A stretch of 16,763 nt of DNA from NCBI GenBank assembly GCA_030690405.1, contig JAUYGU010000038.1, positions 1 to 16,763 on the forward strand, read 5' to 3'. Shown piece by piece: positions 1 to 6,191 of this stretch. Both the position numbers and the translations under genes were made by a program. Position 1 is the first letter of the stretch; the number at the start of each line of letters is the position of its first letter. A model generated the notes under the pieces. It searched no databases. It saw nothing but the letters and a program-made list of their open reading frames with translations, and was not told the origin of the DNA. This DNA comes from Dehalococcoidia bacterium (GTDB lineage: Bacteria > Chloroflexota > Dehalococcoidia > SM23-28-2 > RBG-16-64-32).

Positions 1-191
1 TGGAGGAGGGGCGCGCCGCCAACCCGGAGTTGCAGCTAGCTCTGTGAGGTGAGCACGGCGCCGACCCCGCGAGCATCCGCTTCTGCCACGACGTCGGCCT
101 GGACTACGTCTCCTGCTCCCCCCTGCGGATACCCATCGCCCGGCTGGCCGCGGCCCAGGCGGCGCTGGGGGAGGCGGAGCGCGACCTCTAG
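1..191 (+). CDS. ppdK: Pyruvate phosphate dikinase, C-terminal end (partial, in-frame UGA at the catalytic Cys codon)
   Basis: Codons run from base 3 to the TAG at 189-191. The visible protein is the end of the PEP/pyruvate-binding TIM barrel: [10 protein letters not shown], then LAL-(UGA)[10 protein letters not shown], then [14 protein letters not shown] and [11 protein letters not shown]. Known PPDKs read GxCGEHGGDP here, and that Cys (Cys831 in the Clostridium symbiosum enzyme) is the acid/base catalyst that protonates enolpyruvate. In this window the Cys codon is TGA (45-47), while the frame is intact on both sides and 47 residues follow, close to the family's normal tail. The enzyme interconverts pyruvate and phosphoenolpyruvate in the cytosol. 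The UGA may be selenocysteine, a nonsense mutation or a sequence error; the window alone cannot decide. The 5' part lies outside the window. Family identity is confident; functionality is uncertain. Confidence 0.85.
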
Positions 192-234
192 AGACGAACC
201 GTCGCCGGCGGCTCCCAAAGTAGCCACACCCGCT

Positions 235-264
235 CTGGCACACCCCCTTCGCAGCGGCTATAAT
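235..264 (+). promoter_or_regulatory. Sigma-70-type promoter of the aldehyde dehydrogenase gene
   Basis: A perfect TATAAT lies at 259-264, with CTGGCA (4 of 6 to TTGACA) at 235-240 and an 18-bp spacer. The predicted transcript would start near 271, leaving a leader of about 44 nt that ends in the strong Shine-Dalgarno AAGGAGG (304-310) before the ATG at 315. Confidence 0.7.
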
Positions 265-314
265 GAGCGATTGCGGAATCCGTCCCATCGCCCCAGGTCT
301 TAGAAGGAGGCTCC

Positions 315-1808
315 ATGGCTACCGAGACAGCCACCCAGGCCATCACCGGCAACACCTACCAGCTACTTATCAACGGTGAGTTCGTCGCTTCCAAGAGCGG
401 CGAGACGTTCGAGAGGCGCAACCCGGCCAACGGCGACGTCGTCGCCACCTGCCCCAAGGCGACGGTGGAGGACACCGACGCCGCCATTCGGGCCGCGCGC
501 GCCGCCTTCGATAGCGGCGGCTGGGCCAAGGCGCCGGCCCGCCAGCGCGCGGAGGTACTGCGCAAGACCGCGAACAAGATTCGCGAGGAGCAGGCCTACC
601 TCGCCCGCCTTCTCGTCTCGGAGGTGGGCAAGCCACTGAGCGAGGCCGGCATGGAAGTGGCGATGACGGCCGACGTGTTCGACTACTACGCCGGACTCGC
701 CCTGAACGTGAAGGGGCAGGTCGTTTCCAACTACGTGGACGATGCGCTGGGGCTGATCCTCAAGGAGCCCGTAGGCGTCGTCGGGATCATCACGCCCTGG
801 AACTTCCCTCTGCTCCTGGTGACGTGGAAGACGGCGCCGGCCCTGGCCGTCGGTTGCACGATCGTCATGAAGCCCGCCACCTACACGCCCTGCACGACCT
901 ACGAGCTGGGCCGCATCCTGAACGAGGCGGGTGCCCCCGCCGGCGTCGTCAACGTCATCACCGGCGCCGCCGCTGCCACCGGCGGCCGCCTGGCTGAGAG
1001 CGAGCTCGTGGACAAGGTCGCATTCACCGGCTCCACGGAGGTCGGCAAGGAGGTGATGCGGGCCGCCGCCAGCAACGTTAAGAAGATCTCCCTTGAGCTG
1101 GGCGGCAAGTCGCCCAACATCATCTTCGCGGACGCCAACCTCCAGAGCGCCGTCATCGGCGCCCTGTTCGGCATCTACCTGAACGCCGGCCAGGTCTGCC
1201 AGGCCGGATCGCGCCTGCTGGTGCAGCAGGAGGTCCACGACCAGTTCATGACGATGTTCACGAACTTCACCGCCGGCGTGAAGGTGGGCGACCCGATGGA
1301 CATGTCGACGCGCATGGGTCCGCTGGTCTCCGATCAGCAGCTCAAGACGGTCGAGGGTTACGTTGACGCCGGCAAGCAGGAGAAGGCGCAGCTAATCAAG
1401 GGCGGCGGCAGGCTCACCGGCGCGGAGTTCGATAAGGGCTACTTCTACGAGCCCACTATCTTCGACCAGGTGGACAACCGGATGAAGATCGCCCAGGAGG
1501 AGATCTTCGGGCCGGTGCTCTCCGTCATCCCCTTCAAGGACGCCAACGAGGCGCTCCAGATCGCCAACGACACGATGTACGGGCTGGCGGCCGCCGTCTG
1601 GACCAGCGACATCAACAGGGCGCTCAAGTTTGCCAAGGGGATCAAGGCCGGTACGGTCTGGATCAACACCTACCACGCGGCCGGCGCCCTGGGAGTGCCG
1701 CTGATGCCGTTCGGCGGCTACAAGCAGAGCGGCATCGGCCGCGAGCTGGGCCAGGAGGGGATGGAGCTGTTCCTGGAGACGAAGAGCGTCTGCATAAAGC
1801 TGAACTAG
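315..1808 (+). CDS. NAD(P)-dependent aldehyde dehydrogenase
   Basis: The 497-residue protein has the usual length and all landmarks of the ALDH superfamily. It oxidises an aldehyde to the carboxylic acid with NAD(P)+ in the cytosol. Visible residues are the oxyanion-hole Asn163 in TPWNFP, the cofactor Lys186 in IVMKPA, the FTGSTEVGK motif (237-245) of the Rossmann fold, the general base Glu261 in SLELGGKSPN, the nucleophile Cys295 in NAGQVCQAGSR, and Glu396 in EEIFGP. The C-terminus PFGGYKQSGIGRELG followed by a YTETKS-like LETKS is typical of the betaine-aldehyde/aminobutyraldehyde type branch, but the substrate cannot be fixed from sequence. The start is supported by AAGGAGG five bases upstream and by a consensus promoter. 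It is monocistronic, closed by a strong hairpin. Confidence 0.95.
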   Translation: MATETATQAITGNTYQLLINGEFVASKSGETFERRNPANGDVVATCPKATVEDTDAAIRAARAAFDSGGWAKAPARQRAEVLRKTANKIREEQAYLARLLVSEVGKPLSEAGMEVAMTADVFDYYAGLALNVKGQVVSNYVDDALGLILKEPVGVVGIITPWNFPLLLVTWKTAPALAVGCTIVMKPATYTPCTTYELGRILNEAGAPAGVVNVITGAAAATGGRLAESELVDKVAFTGSTEVGKEVMRAAASNVKKISLELGGKSPNIIFADANLQSAVIGALFGIYLNAGQVCQAGSRLLVQQEVHDQFMTMFTNFTAGVKVGDPMDMSTRMGPLVSDQQLKTVEGYVDAGKQEKAQLIKGGGRLTGAEFDKGYFYEPTIFDQVDNRMKIAQEEIFGPVLSVIPFKDANEALQIANDTMYGLAAAVWTSDINRALKFAKGIKAGTVWINTYHAAGALGVPLMPFGGYKQSGIGRELGQEGMELFLETKSVCIKLN

Positions 1809-1833
1809 GGCCAAACGGGAACCAAGATGGTCT

Positions 1834-1873
1834 GGCGGGCGTCCACGCGCCGTGGACGCCCGCCGTGTTCTCT
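1834..1873 (+). terminator. Strong hairpin terminator after the aldehyde dehydrogenase
   Basis: A perfect 14-bp GC-rich stem (1834-1847 with 1851-1864) closes on a 3-nt CGC loop, 25 bp after the ALDH stop. The sequence behind it (GTGTTCTCT) is only moderately T-rich, so the U-tract is weak, but the stem is exceptionally stable. Confidence 0.75.
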
Positions 1874-1897
1874 GCATATTCCGAAACGGCTGTGGCT

Positions 1898-2009
1898 AAT
1901 TAAGCCTCGTTAAGTAGCCGGGCGCGGGAATTAAGGCGCCAGTCAGGCGCCCTTTATTAGGGGCGTGCGTTGATTAAGAGTGCTTGCCTTGTCCCAATCC
2001 TTGATTAAG
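1898..2009. repeat. Five TTAAG direct repeats in front of fic
   Basis: TTAAG occurs at 1900, 1910, 1931, 1974 and 2005; four of the five are ATTAAG. The start-to-start distances are 10, 21, 43 and 31 bp, each close to a whole number of helical turns, so all copies would face the same side of the DNA. They lie in an AT-richer gap of about 180 bp that otherwise holds only a terminator and the fic promoter. They could be binding sites for an unknown regulator; no family is recognised. Confidence 0.4.
1935..1958 (+). terminator. Second Rho-independent-type terminator upstream of fic
   Basis: GGCGCC (1935-1940), loop AGTCA, GGCGCC (1946-1951), followed by CTTTATT. It lies about 70 bp after the first hairpin and would further shield fic from read-through out of the ALDH gene. 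Confidence 0.6.
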
Positions 2010-2030
2010 TCCTACGGGATATGTTTAAAT
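2001..2030 (+). promoter_or_regulatory. Candidate promoter of fic
   Basis: TTGATT (2001-2006) and TTTAAA (2024-2029) are spaced by 17 bp, each 4 of 6 to consensus. Transcription would start near 2036, only about 12 nt before the ATG at 2048. No Shine-Dalgarno is visible in GGGTACAGAA before that ATG, so initiation on a very short leader is likely. The last TTAAG repeat overlaps the -35, a natural place for repression. Confidence 0.45.
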
Positions 2031-2047
2031 AACTGCCGGGTACAGAA

Positions 2048-3259
2048 ATGGCAGCCAATCGCTCAGGGACATACGTACGCCAGCCAGATGGCTACAAGGC
2101 CTTCATTCCAAAGCCATTACCGCCAGATCCGTCGCTGGCCATCGACCAAGAGCTGCTGACATGTCTATCTGCAGCTGACAGAGCACTGGGAAGGCTCGAC
2201 GGTGCAACCGAGGTACTTCCCAACCCCGACCTTTTCATCGCGATGTACGTCAGGCGCGAGGCCGTATTGAGCTCCCAGATAGAGGGCACACAAGCGTCGC
2301 TAGTGGATGTCCTTCAATATGAAGCTGATGCCGCAAGGAAGGGGCTCCCGGCAGATGTCAAAGAGGTCGTCAATCACATTGACGCGATGAACTACGGCCT
2401 GCAGCGTTTGGATGATCTTCCGCTGTCCCTGCGCTTGATACGTGAAATCCACGAGAGGCTTCTTGCGGGAACCCGAGGTGGACAGAGGTACCCGGGCGAG
2501 TTTCGCACGACCCAGAACTGGATAGGTCCACAGGGCTGCTCCCTCAGGGAAGCGACATTTGTGCCACCTCCACCGTCGGAGATGATGGATGCGCTGGCTG
2601 GCCTCGAGACCTTCCTGCATGCCCAAGTCGATCTTCCGATCCCTGTCATGGCGGGCCTTGTGCACGCTCAATTTGAGACAATCCATCCCTTCGTGGACGG
2701 CAACGGGCGTATCGGCCGGCTCCTGATCACATTCCTGCTTTGCCAACGCGGACTTCTGCGCCGCCCTCTGTTGTATCTGAGCCATTACCTGAGGCGACAT
2801 CGCGATGAATACTACAGCCGCCTTATGGCTGTCAGGGATCAGGGCGATTGGGAAGGCTGGCTGAAGTTCTTCCTGAGGGGTGTGGGTGAGGTCGCCAACC
2901 AGGCAACGGAAACCGCACGGCAAATCTTGCATCTACGCGAGACACACCGCCAGTTCGTGTCAGAGAGGACAAGCACGACTAATGCGCTGCGCTTCCTGGA
3001 TTACCTATATCAGCGACCTGTCGTGACGGCTGGGCTGGTGGGTCGTGCCTTGGAGGTAAGCCCTCCCACCGCCAACGGCCTAGTCAACCAGTTCTTCAAT
3101 ATTGGTCTCCTTTCTGAGCTTACTGGAAGGCAGCGCAACCGTCTGTTCTCCTATCAGCCCTATCTCCGTCTGTTCGAGGATTCGCCTGACGAGCCGCCTG
3201 TTGCCCGGCTCCGCCCGGAGCCGGGTGTGGTCACGGTGCCCGCAGATCCTTCAACCTAA
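2048..3259 (+). CDS. Fic-family AMP-transferase with built-in inhibitory motif (class II)
   Basis: This 403-residue Fic protein transfers AMP, or another nucleotide moiety, to a hydroxyl side chain of a target protein; the target is unknown. The N-terminal Fic_N-type region (about 1-100) contains S75-x3-E79-G80, the (S/T)xxxE(G/N) inhibitory helix motif placed before the Fic core, which defines class II self-inhibited enzymes. The core (about 125-275) carries a complete catalytic motif HPFVDGNGRIGR with His213. Residues 305-375 look like a winged-helix domain (LRFLDYLYQRPVVTAGLV, then VSPPTANGLVNQ), suggesting DNA binding or autoregulation. Base composition is visibly less GC-rich than the flanking genes, with many A/T-ending codons, and it sits behind two terminators, so acquisition by transfer is likely. 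The fumarase start is 14 bp downstream. Confidence 0.93.
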   Translation: MAANRSGTYVRQPDGYKAFIPKPLPPDPSLAIDQELLTCLSAADRALGRLDGATEVLPNPDLFIAMYVRREAVLSSQIEGTQASLVDVLQYEADAARKGLPADVKEVVNHIDAMNYGLQRLDDLPLSLRLIREIHERLLAGTRGGQRYPGEFRTTQNWIGPQGCSLREATFVPPPPSEMMDALAGLETFLHAQVDLPIPVMAGLVHAQFETIHPFVDGNGRIGRLLITFLLCQRGLLRRPLLYLSHYLRRHRDEYYSRLMAVRDQGDWEGWLKFFLRGVGEVANQATETARQILHLRETHRQFVSERTSTTNALRFLDYLYQRPVVTAGLVGRALEVSPPTANGLVNQFFNIGLLSELTGRQRNRLFSYQPYLRLFEDSPDEPPVARLRPEPGVVTVPADPST

Positions 3260-3273
3260 TCGAGGAGGTTGCT

Positions 3274-4674
3274 ATGCCCCCTGACCGCCCCACGCGCACG
3301 GAGCGGGACTCCATGGGACCCATGGAGGTTCCCGCCGACGCCTACTACGGCGCCTCCACTCAGCGCGCCGTCCTCAACTTCCCCGTAAGCGGCCTCCGCT
3401 TCAACCGGGGCTTCATCCGCGTGCTGGGCCTGATCAAGATGGCGGCCGCCAGGGTGAACGCTGAGCTGGGGCTGCTCGACCCGAAGCTGGCCGAGGCCGT
3501 CCAGAGCGCCGCCCGTGAGGTCGTCGAGGGGAAGCTCGACGAGCAGTTCGTCGTCGATATCTTCCAGACGGGCTCCGGCACCTCCACCAACATGAACGCC
3601 AACGCGGTGATAGCCAACCGCGCCGCCGAGATCCTGGGGGGCGAGCGCGGCTCCAAGCTGGTCCACCCGAACGACCACGTGAACCTGGGCCAGTCCAGCA
3701 ACGACGTCATCCCCACGGCGATACACCTCGCCGCCCTGGAAGGCATCGAGGGACGGCTGGTTCCCGCACTCCAGGGCCTCCAGGCCGCGCTGGAGGCGAA
3801 GTCGAAGGAGCTCTGGAGCGTCGTGAAGACGGGGCGCACCCACCTGCAGGACGCGACGCCGATCCGGCTGGGGCAGGAGTTCGCGGGCTACGCCGGCCAG
3901 GCCGAGCGCGCCGTGCGCCGCCTGCGCCGCGCCCAGGAGGAGCTCTCCGAGGTTGCTCTGGGCGGGACCGCCGTCGGCACCGGCGTCAACAGCCACCCGC
4001 AGTTCGCCTCGCGAGTGTGCGAACTCCTCTCCCGCGAGCTGGGCGTCCCCGTACGCGAGACGGACAACCATTTCCAGGCGCAGAACACGCTGGACGCGGT
4101 TCTGGCGGCCAGCGGCAGCCTGCGCAGCGCCGCCGTGAGCCTGATGAAGATCGCCAACGATATCCGCTGGCTGGGGTCTGGGCCGCGCGCCGGGCTGGGT
4201 GAGCTGGCGCTGCCGGAGGTGCAGCCGGGGAGCTCCATCATGCCCGGGAAGGTCAACCCGGTGATCGCCGAATCGCTCATCCAGGTGGCCGCCCAGGTGA
4301 TCGGCAACGACGCCGCGGTCAGCGTGGCCGCGCAGGGCGGCTACTTCGAGCTCAATACGATGATGCCGGTCGCCGCCCGCAGCCTGCTGGAGAGCATCGA
4401 TCTGCTGGCGGCCGCCGCCGCCAACTTCAGCGAGCAGTGCCTGAAGGGGCTTGCCGCCACAGAGCGCGGCCCCCAGATGGTGGAGCGGGGGCTCGCCATC
4501 GCCACGACGCTGGCGCCCGTCATCGGCTACGACGCGGCGGCCGCCATCGCCAAGGAAGCGGCGGCTTCGGGCCGCACGATACGGGAGGTCGCGCGGGAGA
4601 AGACGGAACTCTCGGACGCAGAGCTGGACCGGATACTGGACCCGGCGGCGATGACCGAGCCCGGCCTGTCCTGA
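3274..4674 (+). CDS. fumC: Class II fumarate hydratase (fumarase C)
   Basis: The 466-residue enzyme interconverts fumarate and L-malate in the TCA cycle. Signature segments occur in order: QTGSGTSTNMNANAV (98-112), HPNDHVNLGQSSND (131-144), GRTHLQDATP (187-196, with catalytic His190) and the mobile loop PGSSIMPGKVNP (318-329, catalytic Ser in SS, then Lys326 and Asn328). DATP, rather than the DAVP of aspartases, favours fumarase, as does the length. AGGAGG at 3263-3268 lies 5 nt before ATG 3274, and the N-terminus RTERDSMGPMEVP matches the family, so the start is secure. It begins 14 bp after fic and may share that transcript, although its housekeeping function makes an internal promoter plausible. 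The final codons come from an interspersed-repeat-like sequence. Confidence 0.96.
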   Translation: MPPDRPTRTERDSMGPMEVPADAYYGASTQRAVLNFPVSGLRFNRGFIRVLGLIKMAAARVNAELGLLDPKLAEAVQSAAREVVEGKLDEQFVVDIFQTGSGTSTNMNANAVIANRAAEILGGERGSKLVHPNDHVNLGQSSNDVIPTAIHLAALEGIEGRLVPALQGLQAALEAKSKELWSVVKTGRTHLQDATPIRLGQEFAGYAGQAERAVRRLRRAQEELSEVALGGTAVGTGVNSHPQFASRVCELLSRELGVPVRETDNHFQAQNTLDAVLAASGSLRSAAVSLMKIANDIRWLGSGPRAGLGELALPEVQPGSSIMPGKVNPVIAESLIQVAAQVIGNDAAVSVAAQGGYFELNTMMPVAARSLLESIDLLAAAAANFSEQCLKGLAATERGPQMVERGLAIATTLAPVIGYDAAAAIAKEAAASGRTIREVAREKTELSDAELDRILDPAAMTEPGLS

Positions 4675-4684
4675 GCCTGCCGAA
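4664..4684 (+). repeat. Interspersed-repeat-like sequence supplying the fumC stop codon
   Basis: The stretch GCCTGTCCTGAGCCTGCCGA closely resembles a short intergenic repeat seen in many bacterial genomes (core CCTGAGCxTGTCGAAGG). Here it straddles the end of fumC, so that the last residues Gly-Leu-Ser and the TGA are read from it. No second good copy was seen in the window; membership is from recall of the motif. Confidence 0.35.
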
Positions 4685-4718
4685 TGGAGCCTGGCTGAGG
4701 TCCCGCCGTTGGGGAGCG

Positions 4719-5243
4719 CTAGGTCGGCGACGTCCGGTCCGGCGAGCTGCGCAGCAGCGTGGGGAGAAGGAGCTCCACGAGAACGATGATAAGCCCGGCC
4801 CCAATGATGACATCGCCTATGCTGAAAACAGAAAAGGGGCCCGGCGAGCCCCATGTGAAACGGTCCGAGAGCCATTGCAGGTTGGTGTCGCTCTCCTCAA
4901 GCAGGACGTTCATGGAGCGGGGGATGGCCTCGCCCAGTTCCACGCCCTCTATCTTGTAGCCCATCCCCGCCTTCTCCACGTTGGCAGGCGTGACCGGCAT
5001 GAGGCCGCCGTTGCTGACAATGGCCAGGAAGTTCAGCAGCATGCCCGCGCCGATGACCAAGAAGCCGATCCGCCGCCGGTTCAGAATGACGAACGCCAGC
5101 AGCAGGACATACGTTGACGGGAAGATGAACCTTCGCAGGACGGCGGCGTCGCCGAAACCGACGTAAATAACAACTAGCTGGGCCGCGAGAGCCATTAACA
5201 CCAGCCACCCGAAGCGAATCTTAAACTCCGGGCGCCCGGCCAA
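4719..5243 (-). CDS. DUF5317-family integral membrane protein
   Basis: The 174-residue protein has four likely transmembrane segments, at about 11-30, 38-55, 59-77 and 140-161. The family hallmark SNGGLMPVTP (77-86) follows the third segment, and SDRFTWGSPGPFSVFSIGD (126-144) leads into the fourth. DUF5317 proteins are small membrane proteins common in Chloroflexota and Gram-positive bacteria; no function is established. The longest frame starts at a TTG (5241-5243) with no clear Shine-Dalgarno; the ATG at Met17 would cut into the first membrane segment, so the TTG or a nearby GTG/CTG is more plausible. It is convergent with fumC (44 bp between stops) and lies 94 bp downstream of the 29-residue ORF on the same strand, possibly on the same transcript. 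Confidence 0.8.
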   Translation of the reverse strand: MAGRPEFKIRFGWLVLMALAAQLVVIYVGFGDAAVLRRFIFPSTYVLLLAFVILNRRRIGFLVIGAGMLLNFLAIVSNGGLMPVTPANVEKAGMGYKIEGVELGEAIPRSMNVLLEESDTNLQWLSDRFTWGSPGPFSVFSIGDVIIGAGLIIVLVELLLPTLLRSSPDRTSPT

Positions 5244-5337
5244 TGTTACGCTCGAGGCTCAGCTAGTGTGGAAGCTACTGCTTACTGCTGGGGCGGTACT
5301 AGACTCGAGGGACGTTAACTCCTCGTGTCCGGGCGAA

Positions 5338-5427
5338 CTACCCCTTCGCGAACGGAGCAGCAGCGGCGGCCACCAGGGCGGCCACGACCATCAGCGAGTA
5401 CGCTAGATAGACTAGTCGCGTCTTCAT
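5338..5427 (-). CDS. 29-residue hydrophobic single-span peptide
   Basis: A short ORF, ATG at 5425-5427 and TAG at 5338-5340, has a G-rich Shine-Dalgarno-like AAAGGGGG about 4 nt upstream. The peptide begins MKTRLVYLAYSLMVVAAL, continues with an alanine-rich stretch and ends PFAKG: a basic N-terminus, one membrane-length hydrophobic run and a short polar tail. It could be a small membrane protein, a hydrophobic toxin-like peptide or a cleaved signal peptide. A well-formed promoter with a palindromic operator lies directly upstream (5459-5502), which is the main argument that it is a real gene. It resembles in design, but not closely in sequence, the 24-residue ORFs further upstream. Confidence 0.6.
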   Translation of the reverse strand: MKTRLVYLAYSLMVVAALVAAAAAPFAKG

Positions 5428-5458
5428 GGTACCCCCTTTCTCCCGAAGGATTTCCCCG

Positions 5459-5502
5459 ATTAAGGGTATCCCATTGATACCCTAATATCATAGGGATGTC
5501 AA
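5459..5502 (-). promoter_or_regulatory. Promoter with palindromic operator driving the 29-residue ORF
   Basis: On the minus strand a perfect TTGACA (5502-5497) is followed by 17 bp and TATCAA (5479-5474). An inverted repeat covers the -10: plus-strand AGGGTATC (5463-5470), spacer CCATT, GATACCCT (5476-5483), with outer ATTA/TAAT extensions to 5459 and 5486. A dimeric repressor bound here would block polymerase. The regulator is not identified. Confidence 0.75.
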
Positions 5503-5568
5503 GGGGGTGACGATAGAAATCTCAAAGAATCAGGGCCGAACAGCGAGATTTGGTGCTTATTGTCAACG

Positions 5569-5609
5569 AAAAACCGCCGGGGGGCCTGTTTTAAGGGCCA
5601 CCCCGGCGG
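5569..5609 (-). terminator. Rho-independent terminator of the small exported-peptide cluster
   Basis: On the minus strand, arms 5609-5596 and 5586-5574 form a 13-bp GC-rich stem with one bulged base and a 9-nt loop, followed directly by TTTTT (5573-5569). It lies 26 bp after the stop of the 99-residue ORF and separates it from the 29-residue ORF's promoter. Confidence 0.85.
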
Positions 5610-5634
5610 CACGCCGGAAGTTCGCTATCTCAGG

Positions 5635-5934
5635 TCAGGAGCACCACTGGGCTACGGCAGGCTGGCCGTTTTCGCTGTCAGCAGGAATGTAGCGGACGAC
5701 GTGCAGGTCGGAGGCGGCGGAGGCGCCGCAGGCCCCGACGAACACCTGGTGCTCCAGGACAGTGGAGGCCGGGGAGCTGTCCAGGGGAGGCTGCGGACAA
5801 CTCTCCCCCTGGACAGCACAGGCAGTGATGGCTGAAGTGGTGTCCTCCGCTTCAGTCGGCTGAAGCAGAGAGTTCTGGCCGGCGATCGCCGCCAGCAGAA
5901 GGGCTACGAACAGTACGATCAGTCCAAGTCTCAT
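5635..5934 (-). CDS. Small exported protein with four cysteines (99 residues)
   Basis: The protein starts MRLGLIVLFVALLLAAIAGQ, a clear signal peptide or membrane anchor, followed by a polar 75-residue domain with cysteines at 39, 46, 69 and 98, enough for two disulfides outside the membrane. I do not recognise the mature domain. Its first 20-23 residues align with the 24-residue ORFs immediately upstream (about 15 of 23 identical, also visible in the DNA, e.g. GATCGCCG and CAG near the end of the signal), so the N-terminus belongs to one duplicated family. No good Shine-Dalgarno precedes the ATG; the stop of the upstream 24-residue ORF is only 19 nt away, so translational coupling is possible. 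A strong terminator follows. Confidence 0.7.
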   Translation of the reverse strand: MRLGLIVLFVALLLAAIAGQNSLLQPTEAEDTTSAITACAVQGESCPQPPLDSSPASTVLEHQVFVGACGASAASDLHVVRYIPADSENGQPAVAQWCS

Positions 5935-5953
5935 ATAGCAGTTACCAGTGGGT

Positions 5954-6028
5954 CTAGACCAGCGCCCCCTGCGCAGCGATCGTGGCCAGGAGCAGAGCTA
6001 TCGTCATCACGAACATGCTGAGCTTCAT
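5954..6028 (-). CDS. 24-residue hydrophobic peptide, copy A
   Basis: ATG at 6026-6028, AGGAGG (6040-6035) six nt upstream, TAG at 5954-5956. The peptide begins MKLSMFVMTIALLL and ends IAAQGALV: a lysine, one hydrophobic span and almost nothing after it, as in a signal peptide without cargo. It is paired with copy B 163 bp upstream. Between the two ORFs 68 of 75 bases agree; of the seven differences four are synonymous and three are conservative (Lys/Arg, Met/Leu, Ile/Val), and the stop is conserved. This is the pattern of selection on the peptide itself. Function unknown: a signalling peptide, a membrane peptide or a leader peptide are all possible. Confidence 0.7.
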   Translation of the reverse strand: MKLSMFVMTIALLLATIAAQGALV

Positions 6029-6079
6029 CGTTTTCCTCCTGGCATCAGTTTGCCAGGCCCCTCTCGCCGTTTTCTCGCC
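6029..6079 (-). promoter_or_regulatory. Conserved 51-nt leader A with hairpin abutting the Shine-Dalgarno
   Basis: In the minus-strand RNA two GGCGAGA repeats are followed by a hairpin CCTGGCA-AACTGA-TGCCAGG whose 3' arm runs into the AGGAGG ribosome site. The folded form would occlude part of the site. The leader matches leader B at 47 of 51 positions and has the same length. No known riboswitch class is recognised. Confidence 0.55.
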
Positions 6080-6116
6080 GCAAACTCGCGCTTGCTGCAT
6101 TTCCTCTCCGAAGAGC

Positions 6117-6191
6117 CTAGACCAGCGCCCCCTGGGCGGCGATCGTGGCCAGGAGCAGCGCTACCGTCATCACGAACAAACTGAGCCTCAT
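6117..6191 (-). CDS. 24-residue hydrophobic peptide, copy B
   Basis: ATG at 6189-6191, AGGAGG (6203-6198) six nt upstream, TAG at 6117-6119. The peptide begins MRLSLFVMTVALLL and ends IAAQGALV, identical to copy A except for three conservative substitutions, and it also shares MRL-L-V--VALLLA with the 99-residue exported protein. It is the first small ORF after the terminator of the large TPR regulator. No convincing promoter was found between that terminator and the leader, so it may depend on read-through from the regulator gene or on a non-consensus promoter. Confidence 0.7.
   Translation of the reverse strand: MRLSLFVMTVALLLATIAAQGALV

Noticed and set aside
48..98. A bacterial SECIS element after the UGA of ppdK
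   Set aside because: Only weak pairings were found (a 3-bp local stem and a distant 6-bp pairing), so I do not annotate it, although bSECIS elements are poorly conserved and could be missed by eye.
236..254. TGGCAC followed by TTCGCA, resembling a sigma-54 -24/-12 element
   Set aside because: The GG to GC spacing is two bases too long, and a perfect TATAAT promoter overlaps the same region.
3256..4875. A 539-codon minus-strand frame opposite fumC
   Set aside because: No motif is recognisable, composition is biased, and it is fully antisense to a canonical fumarase.
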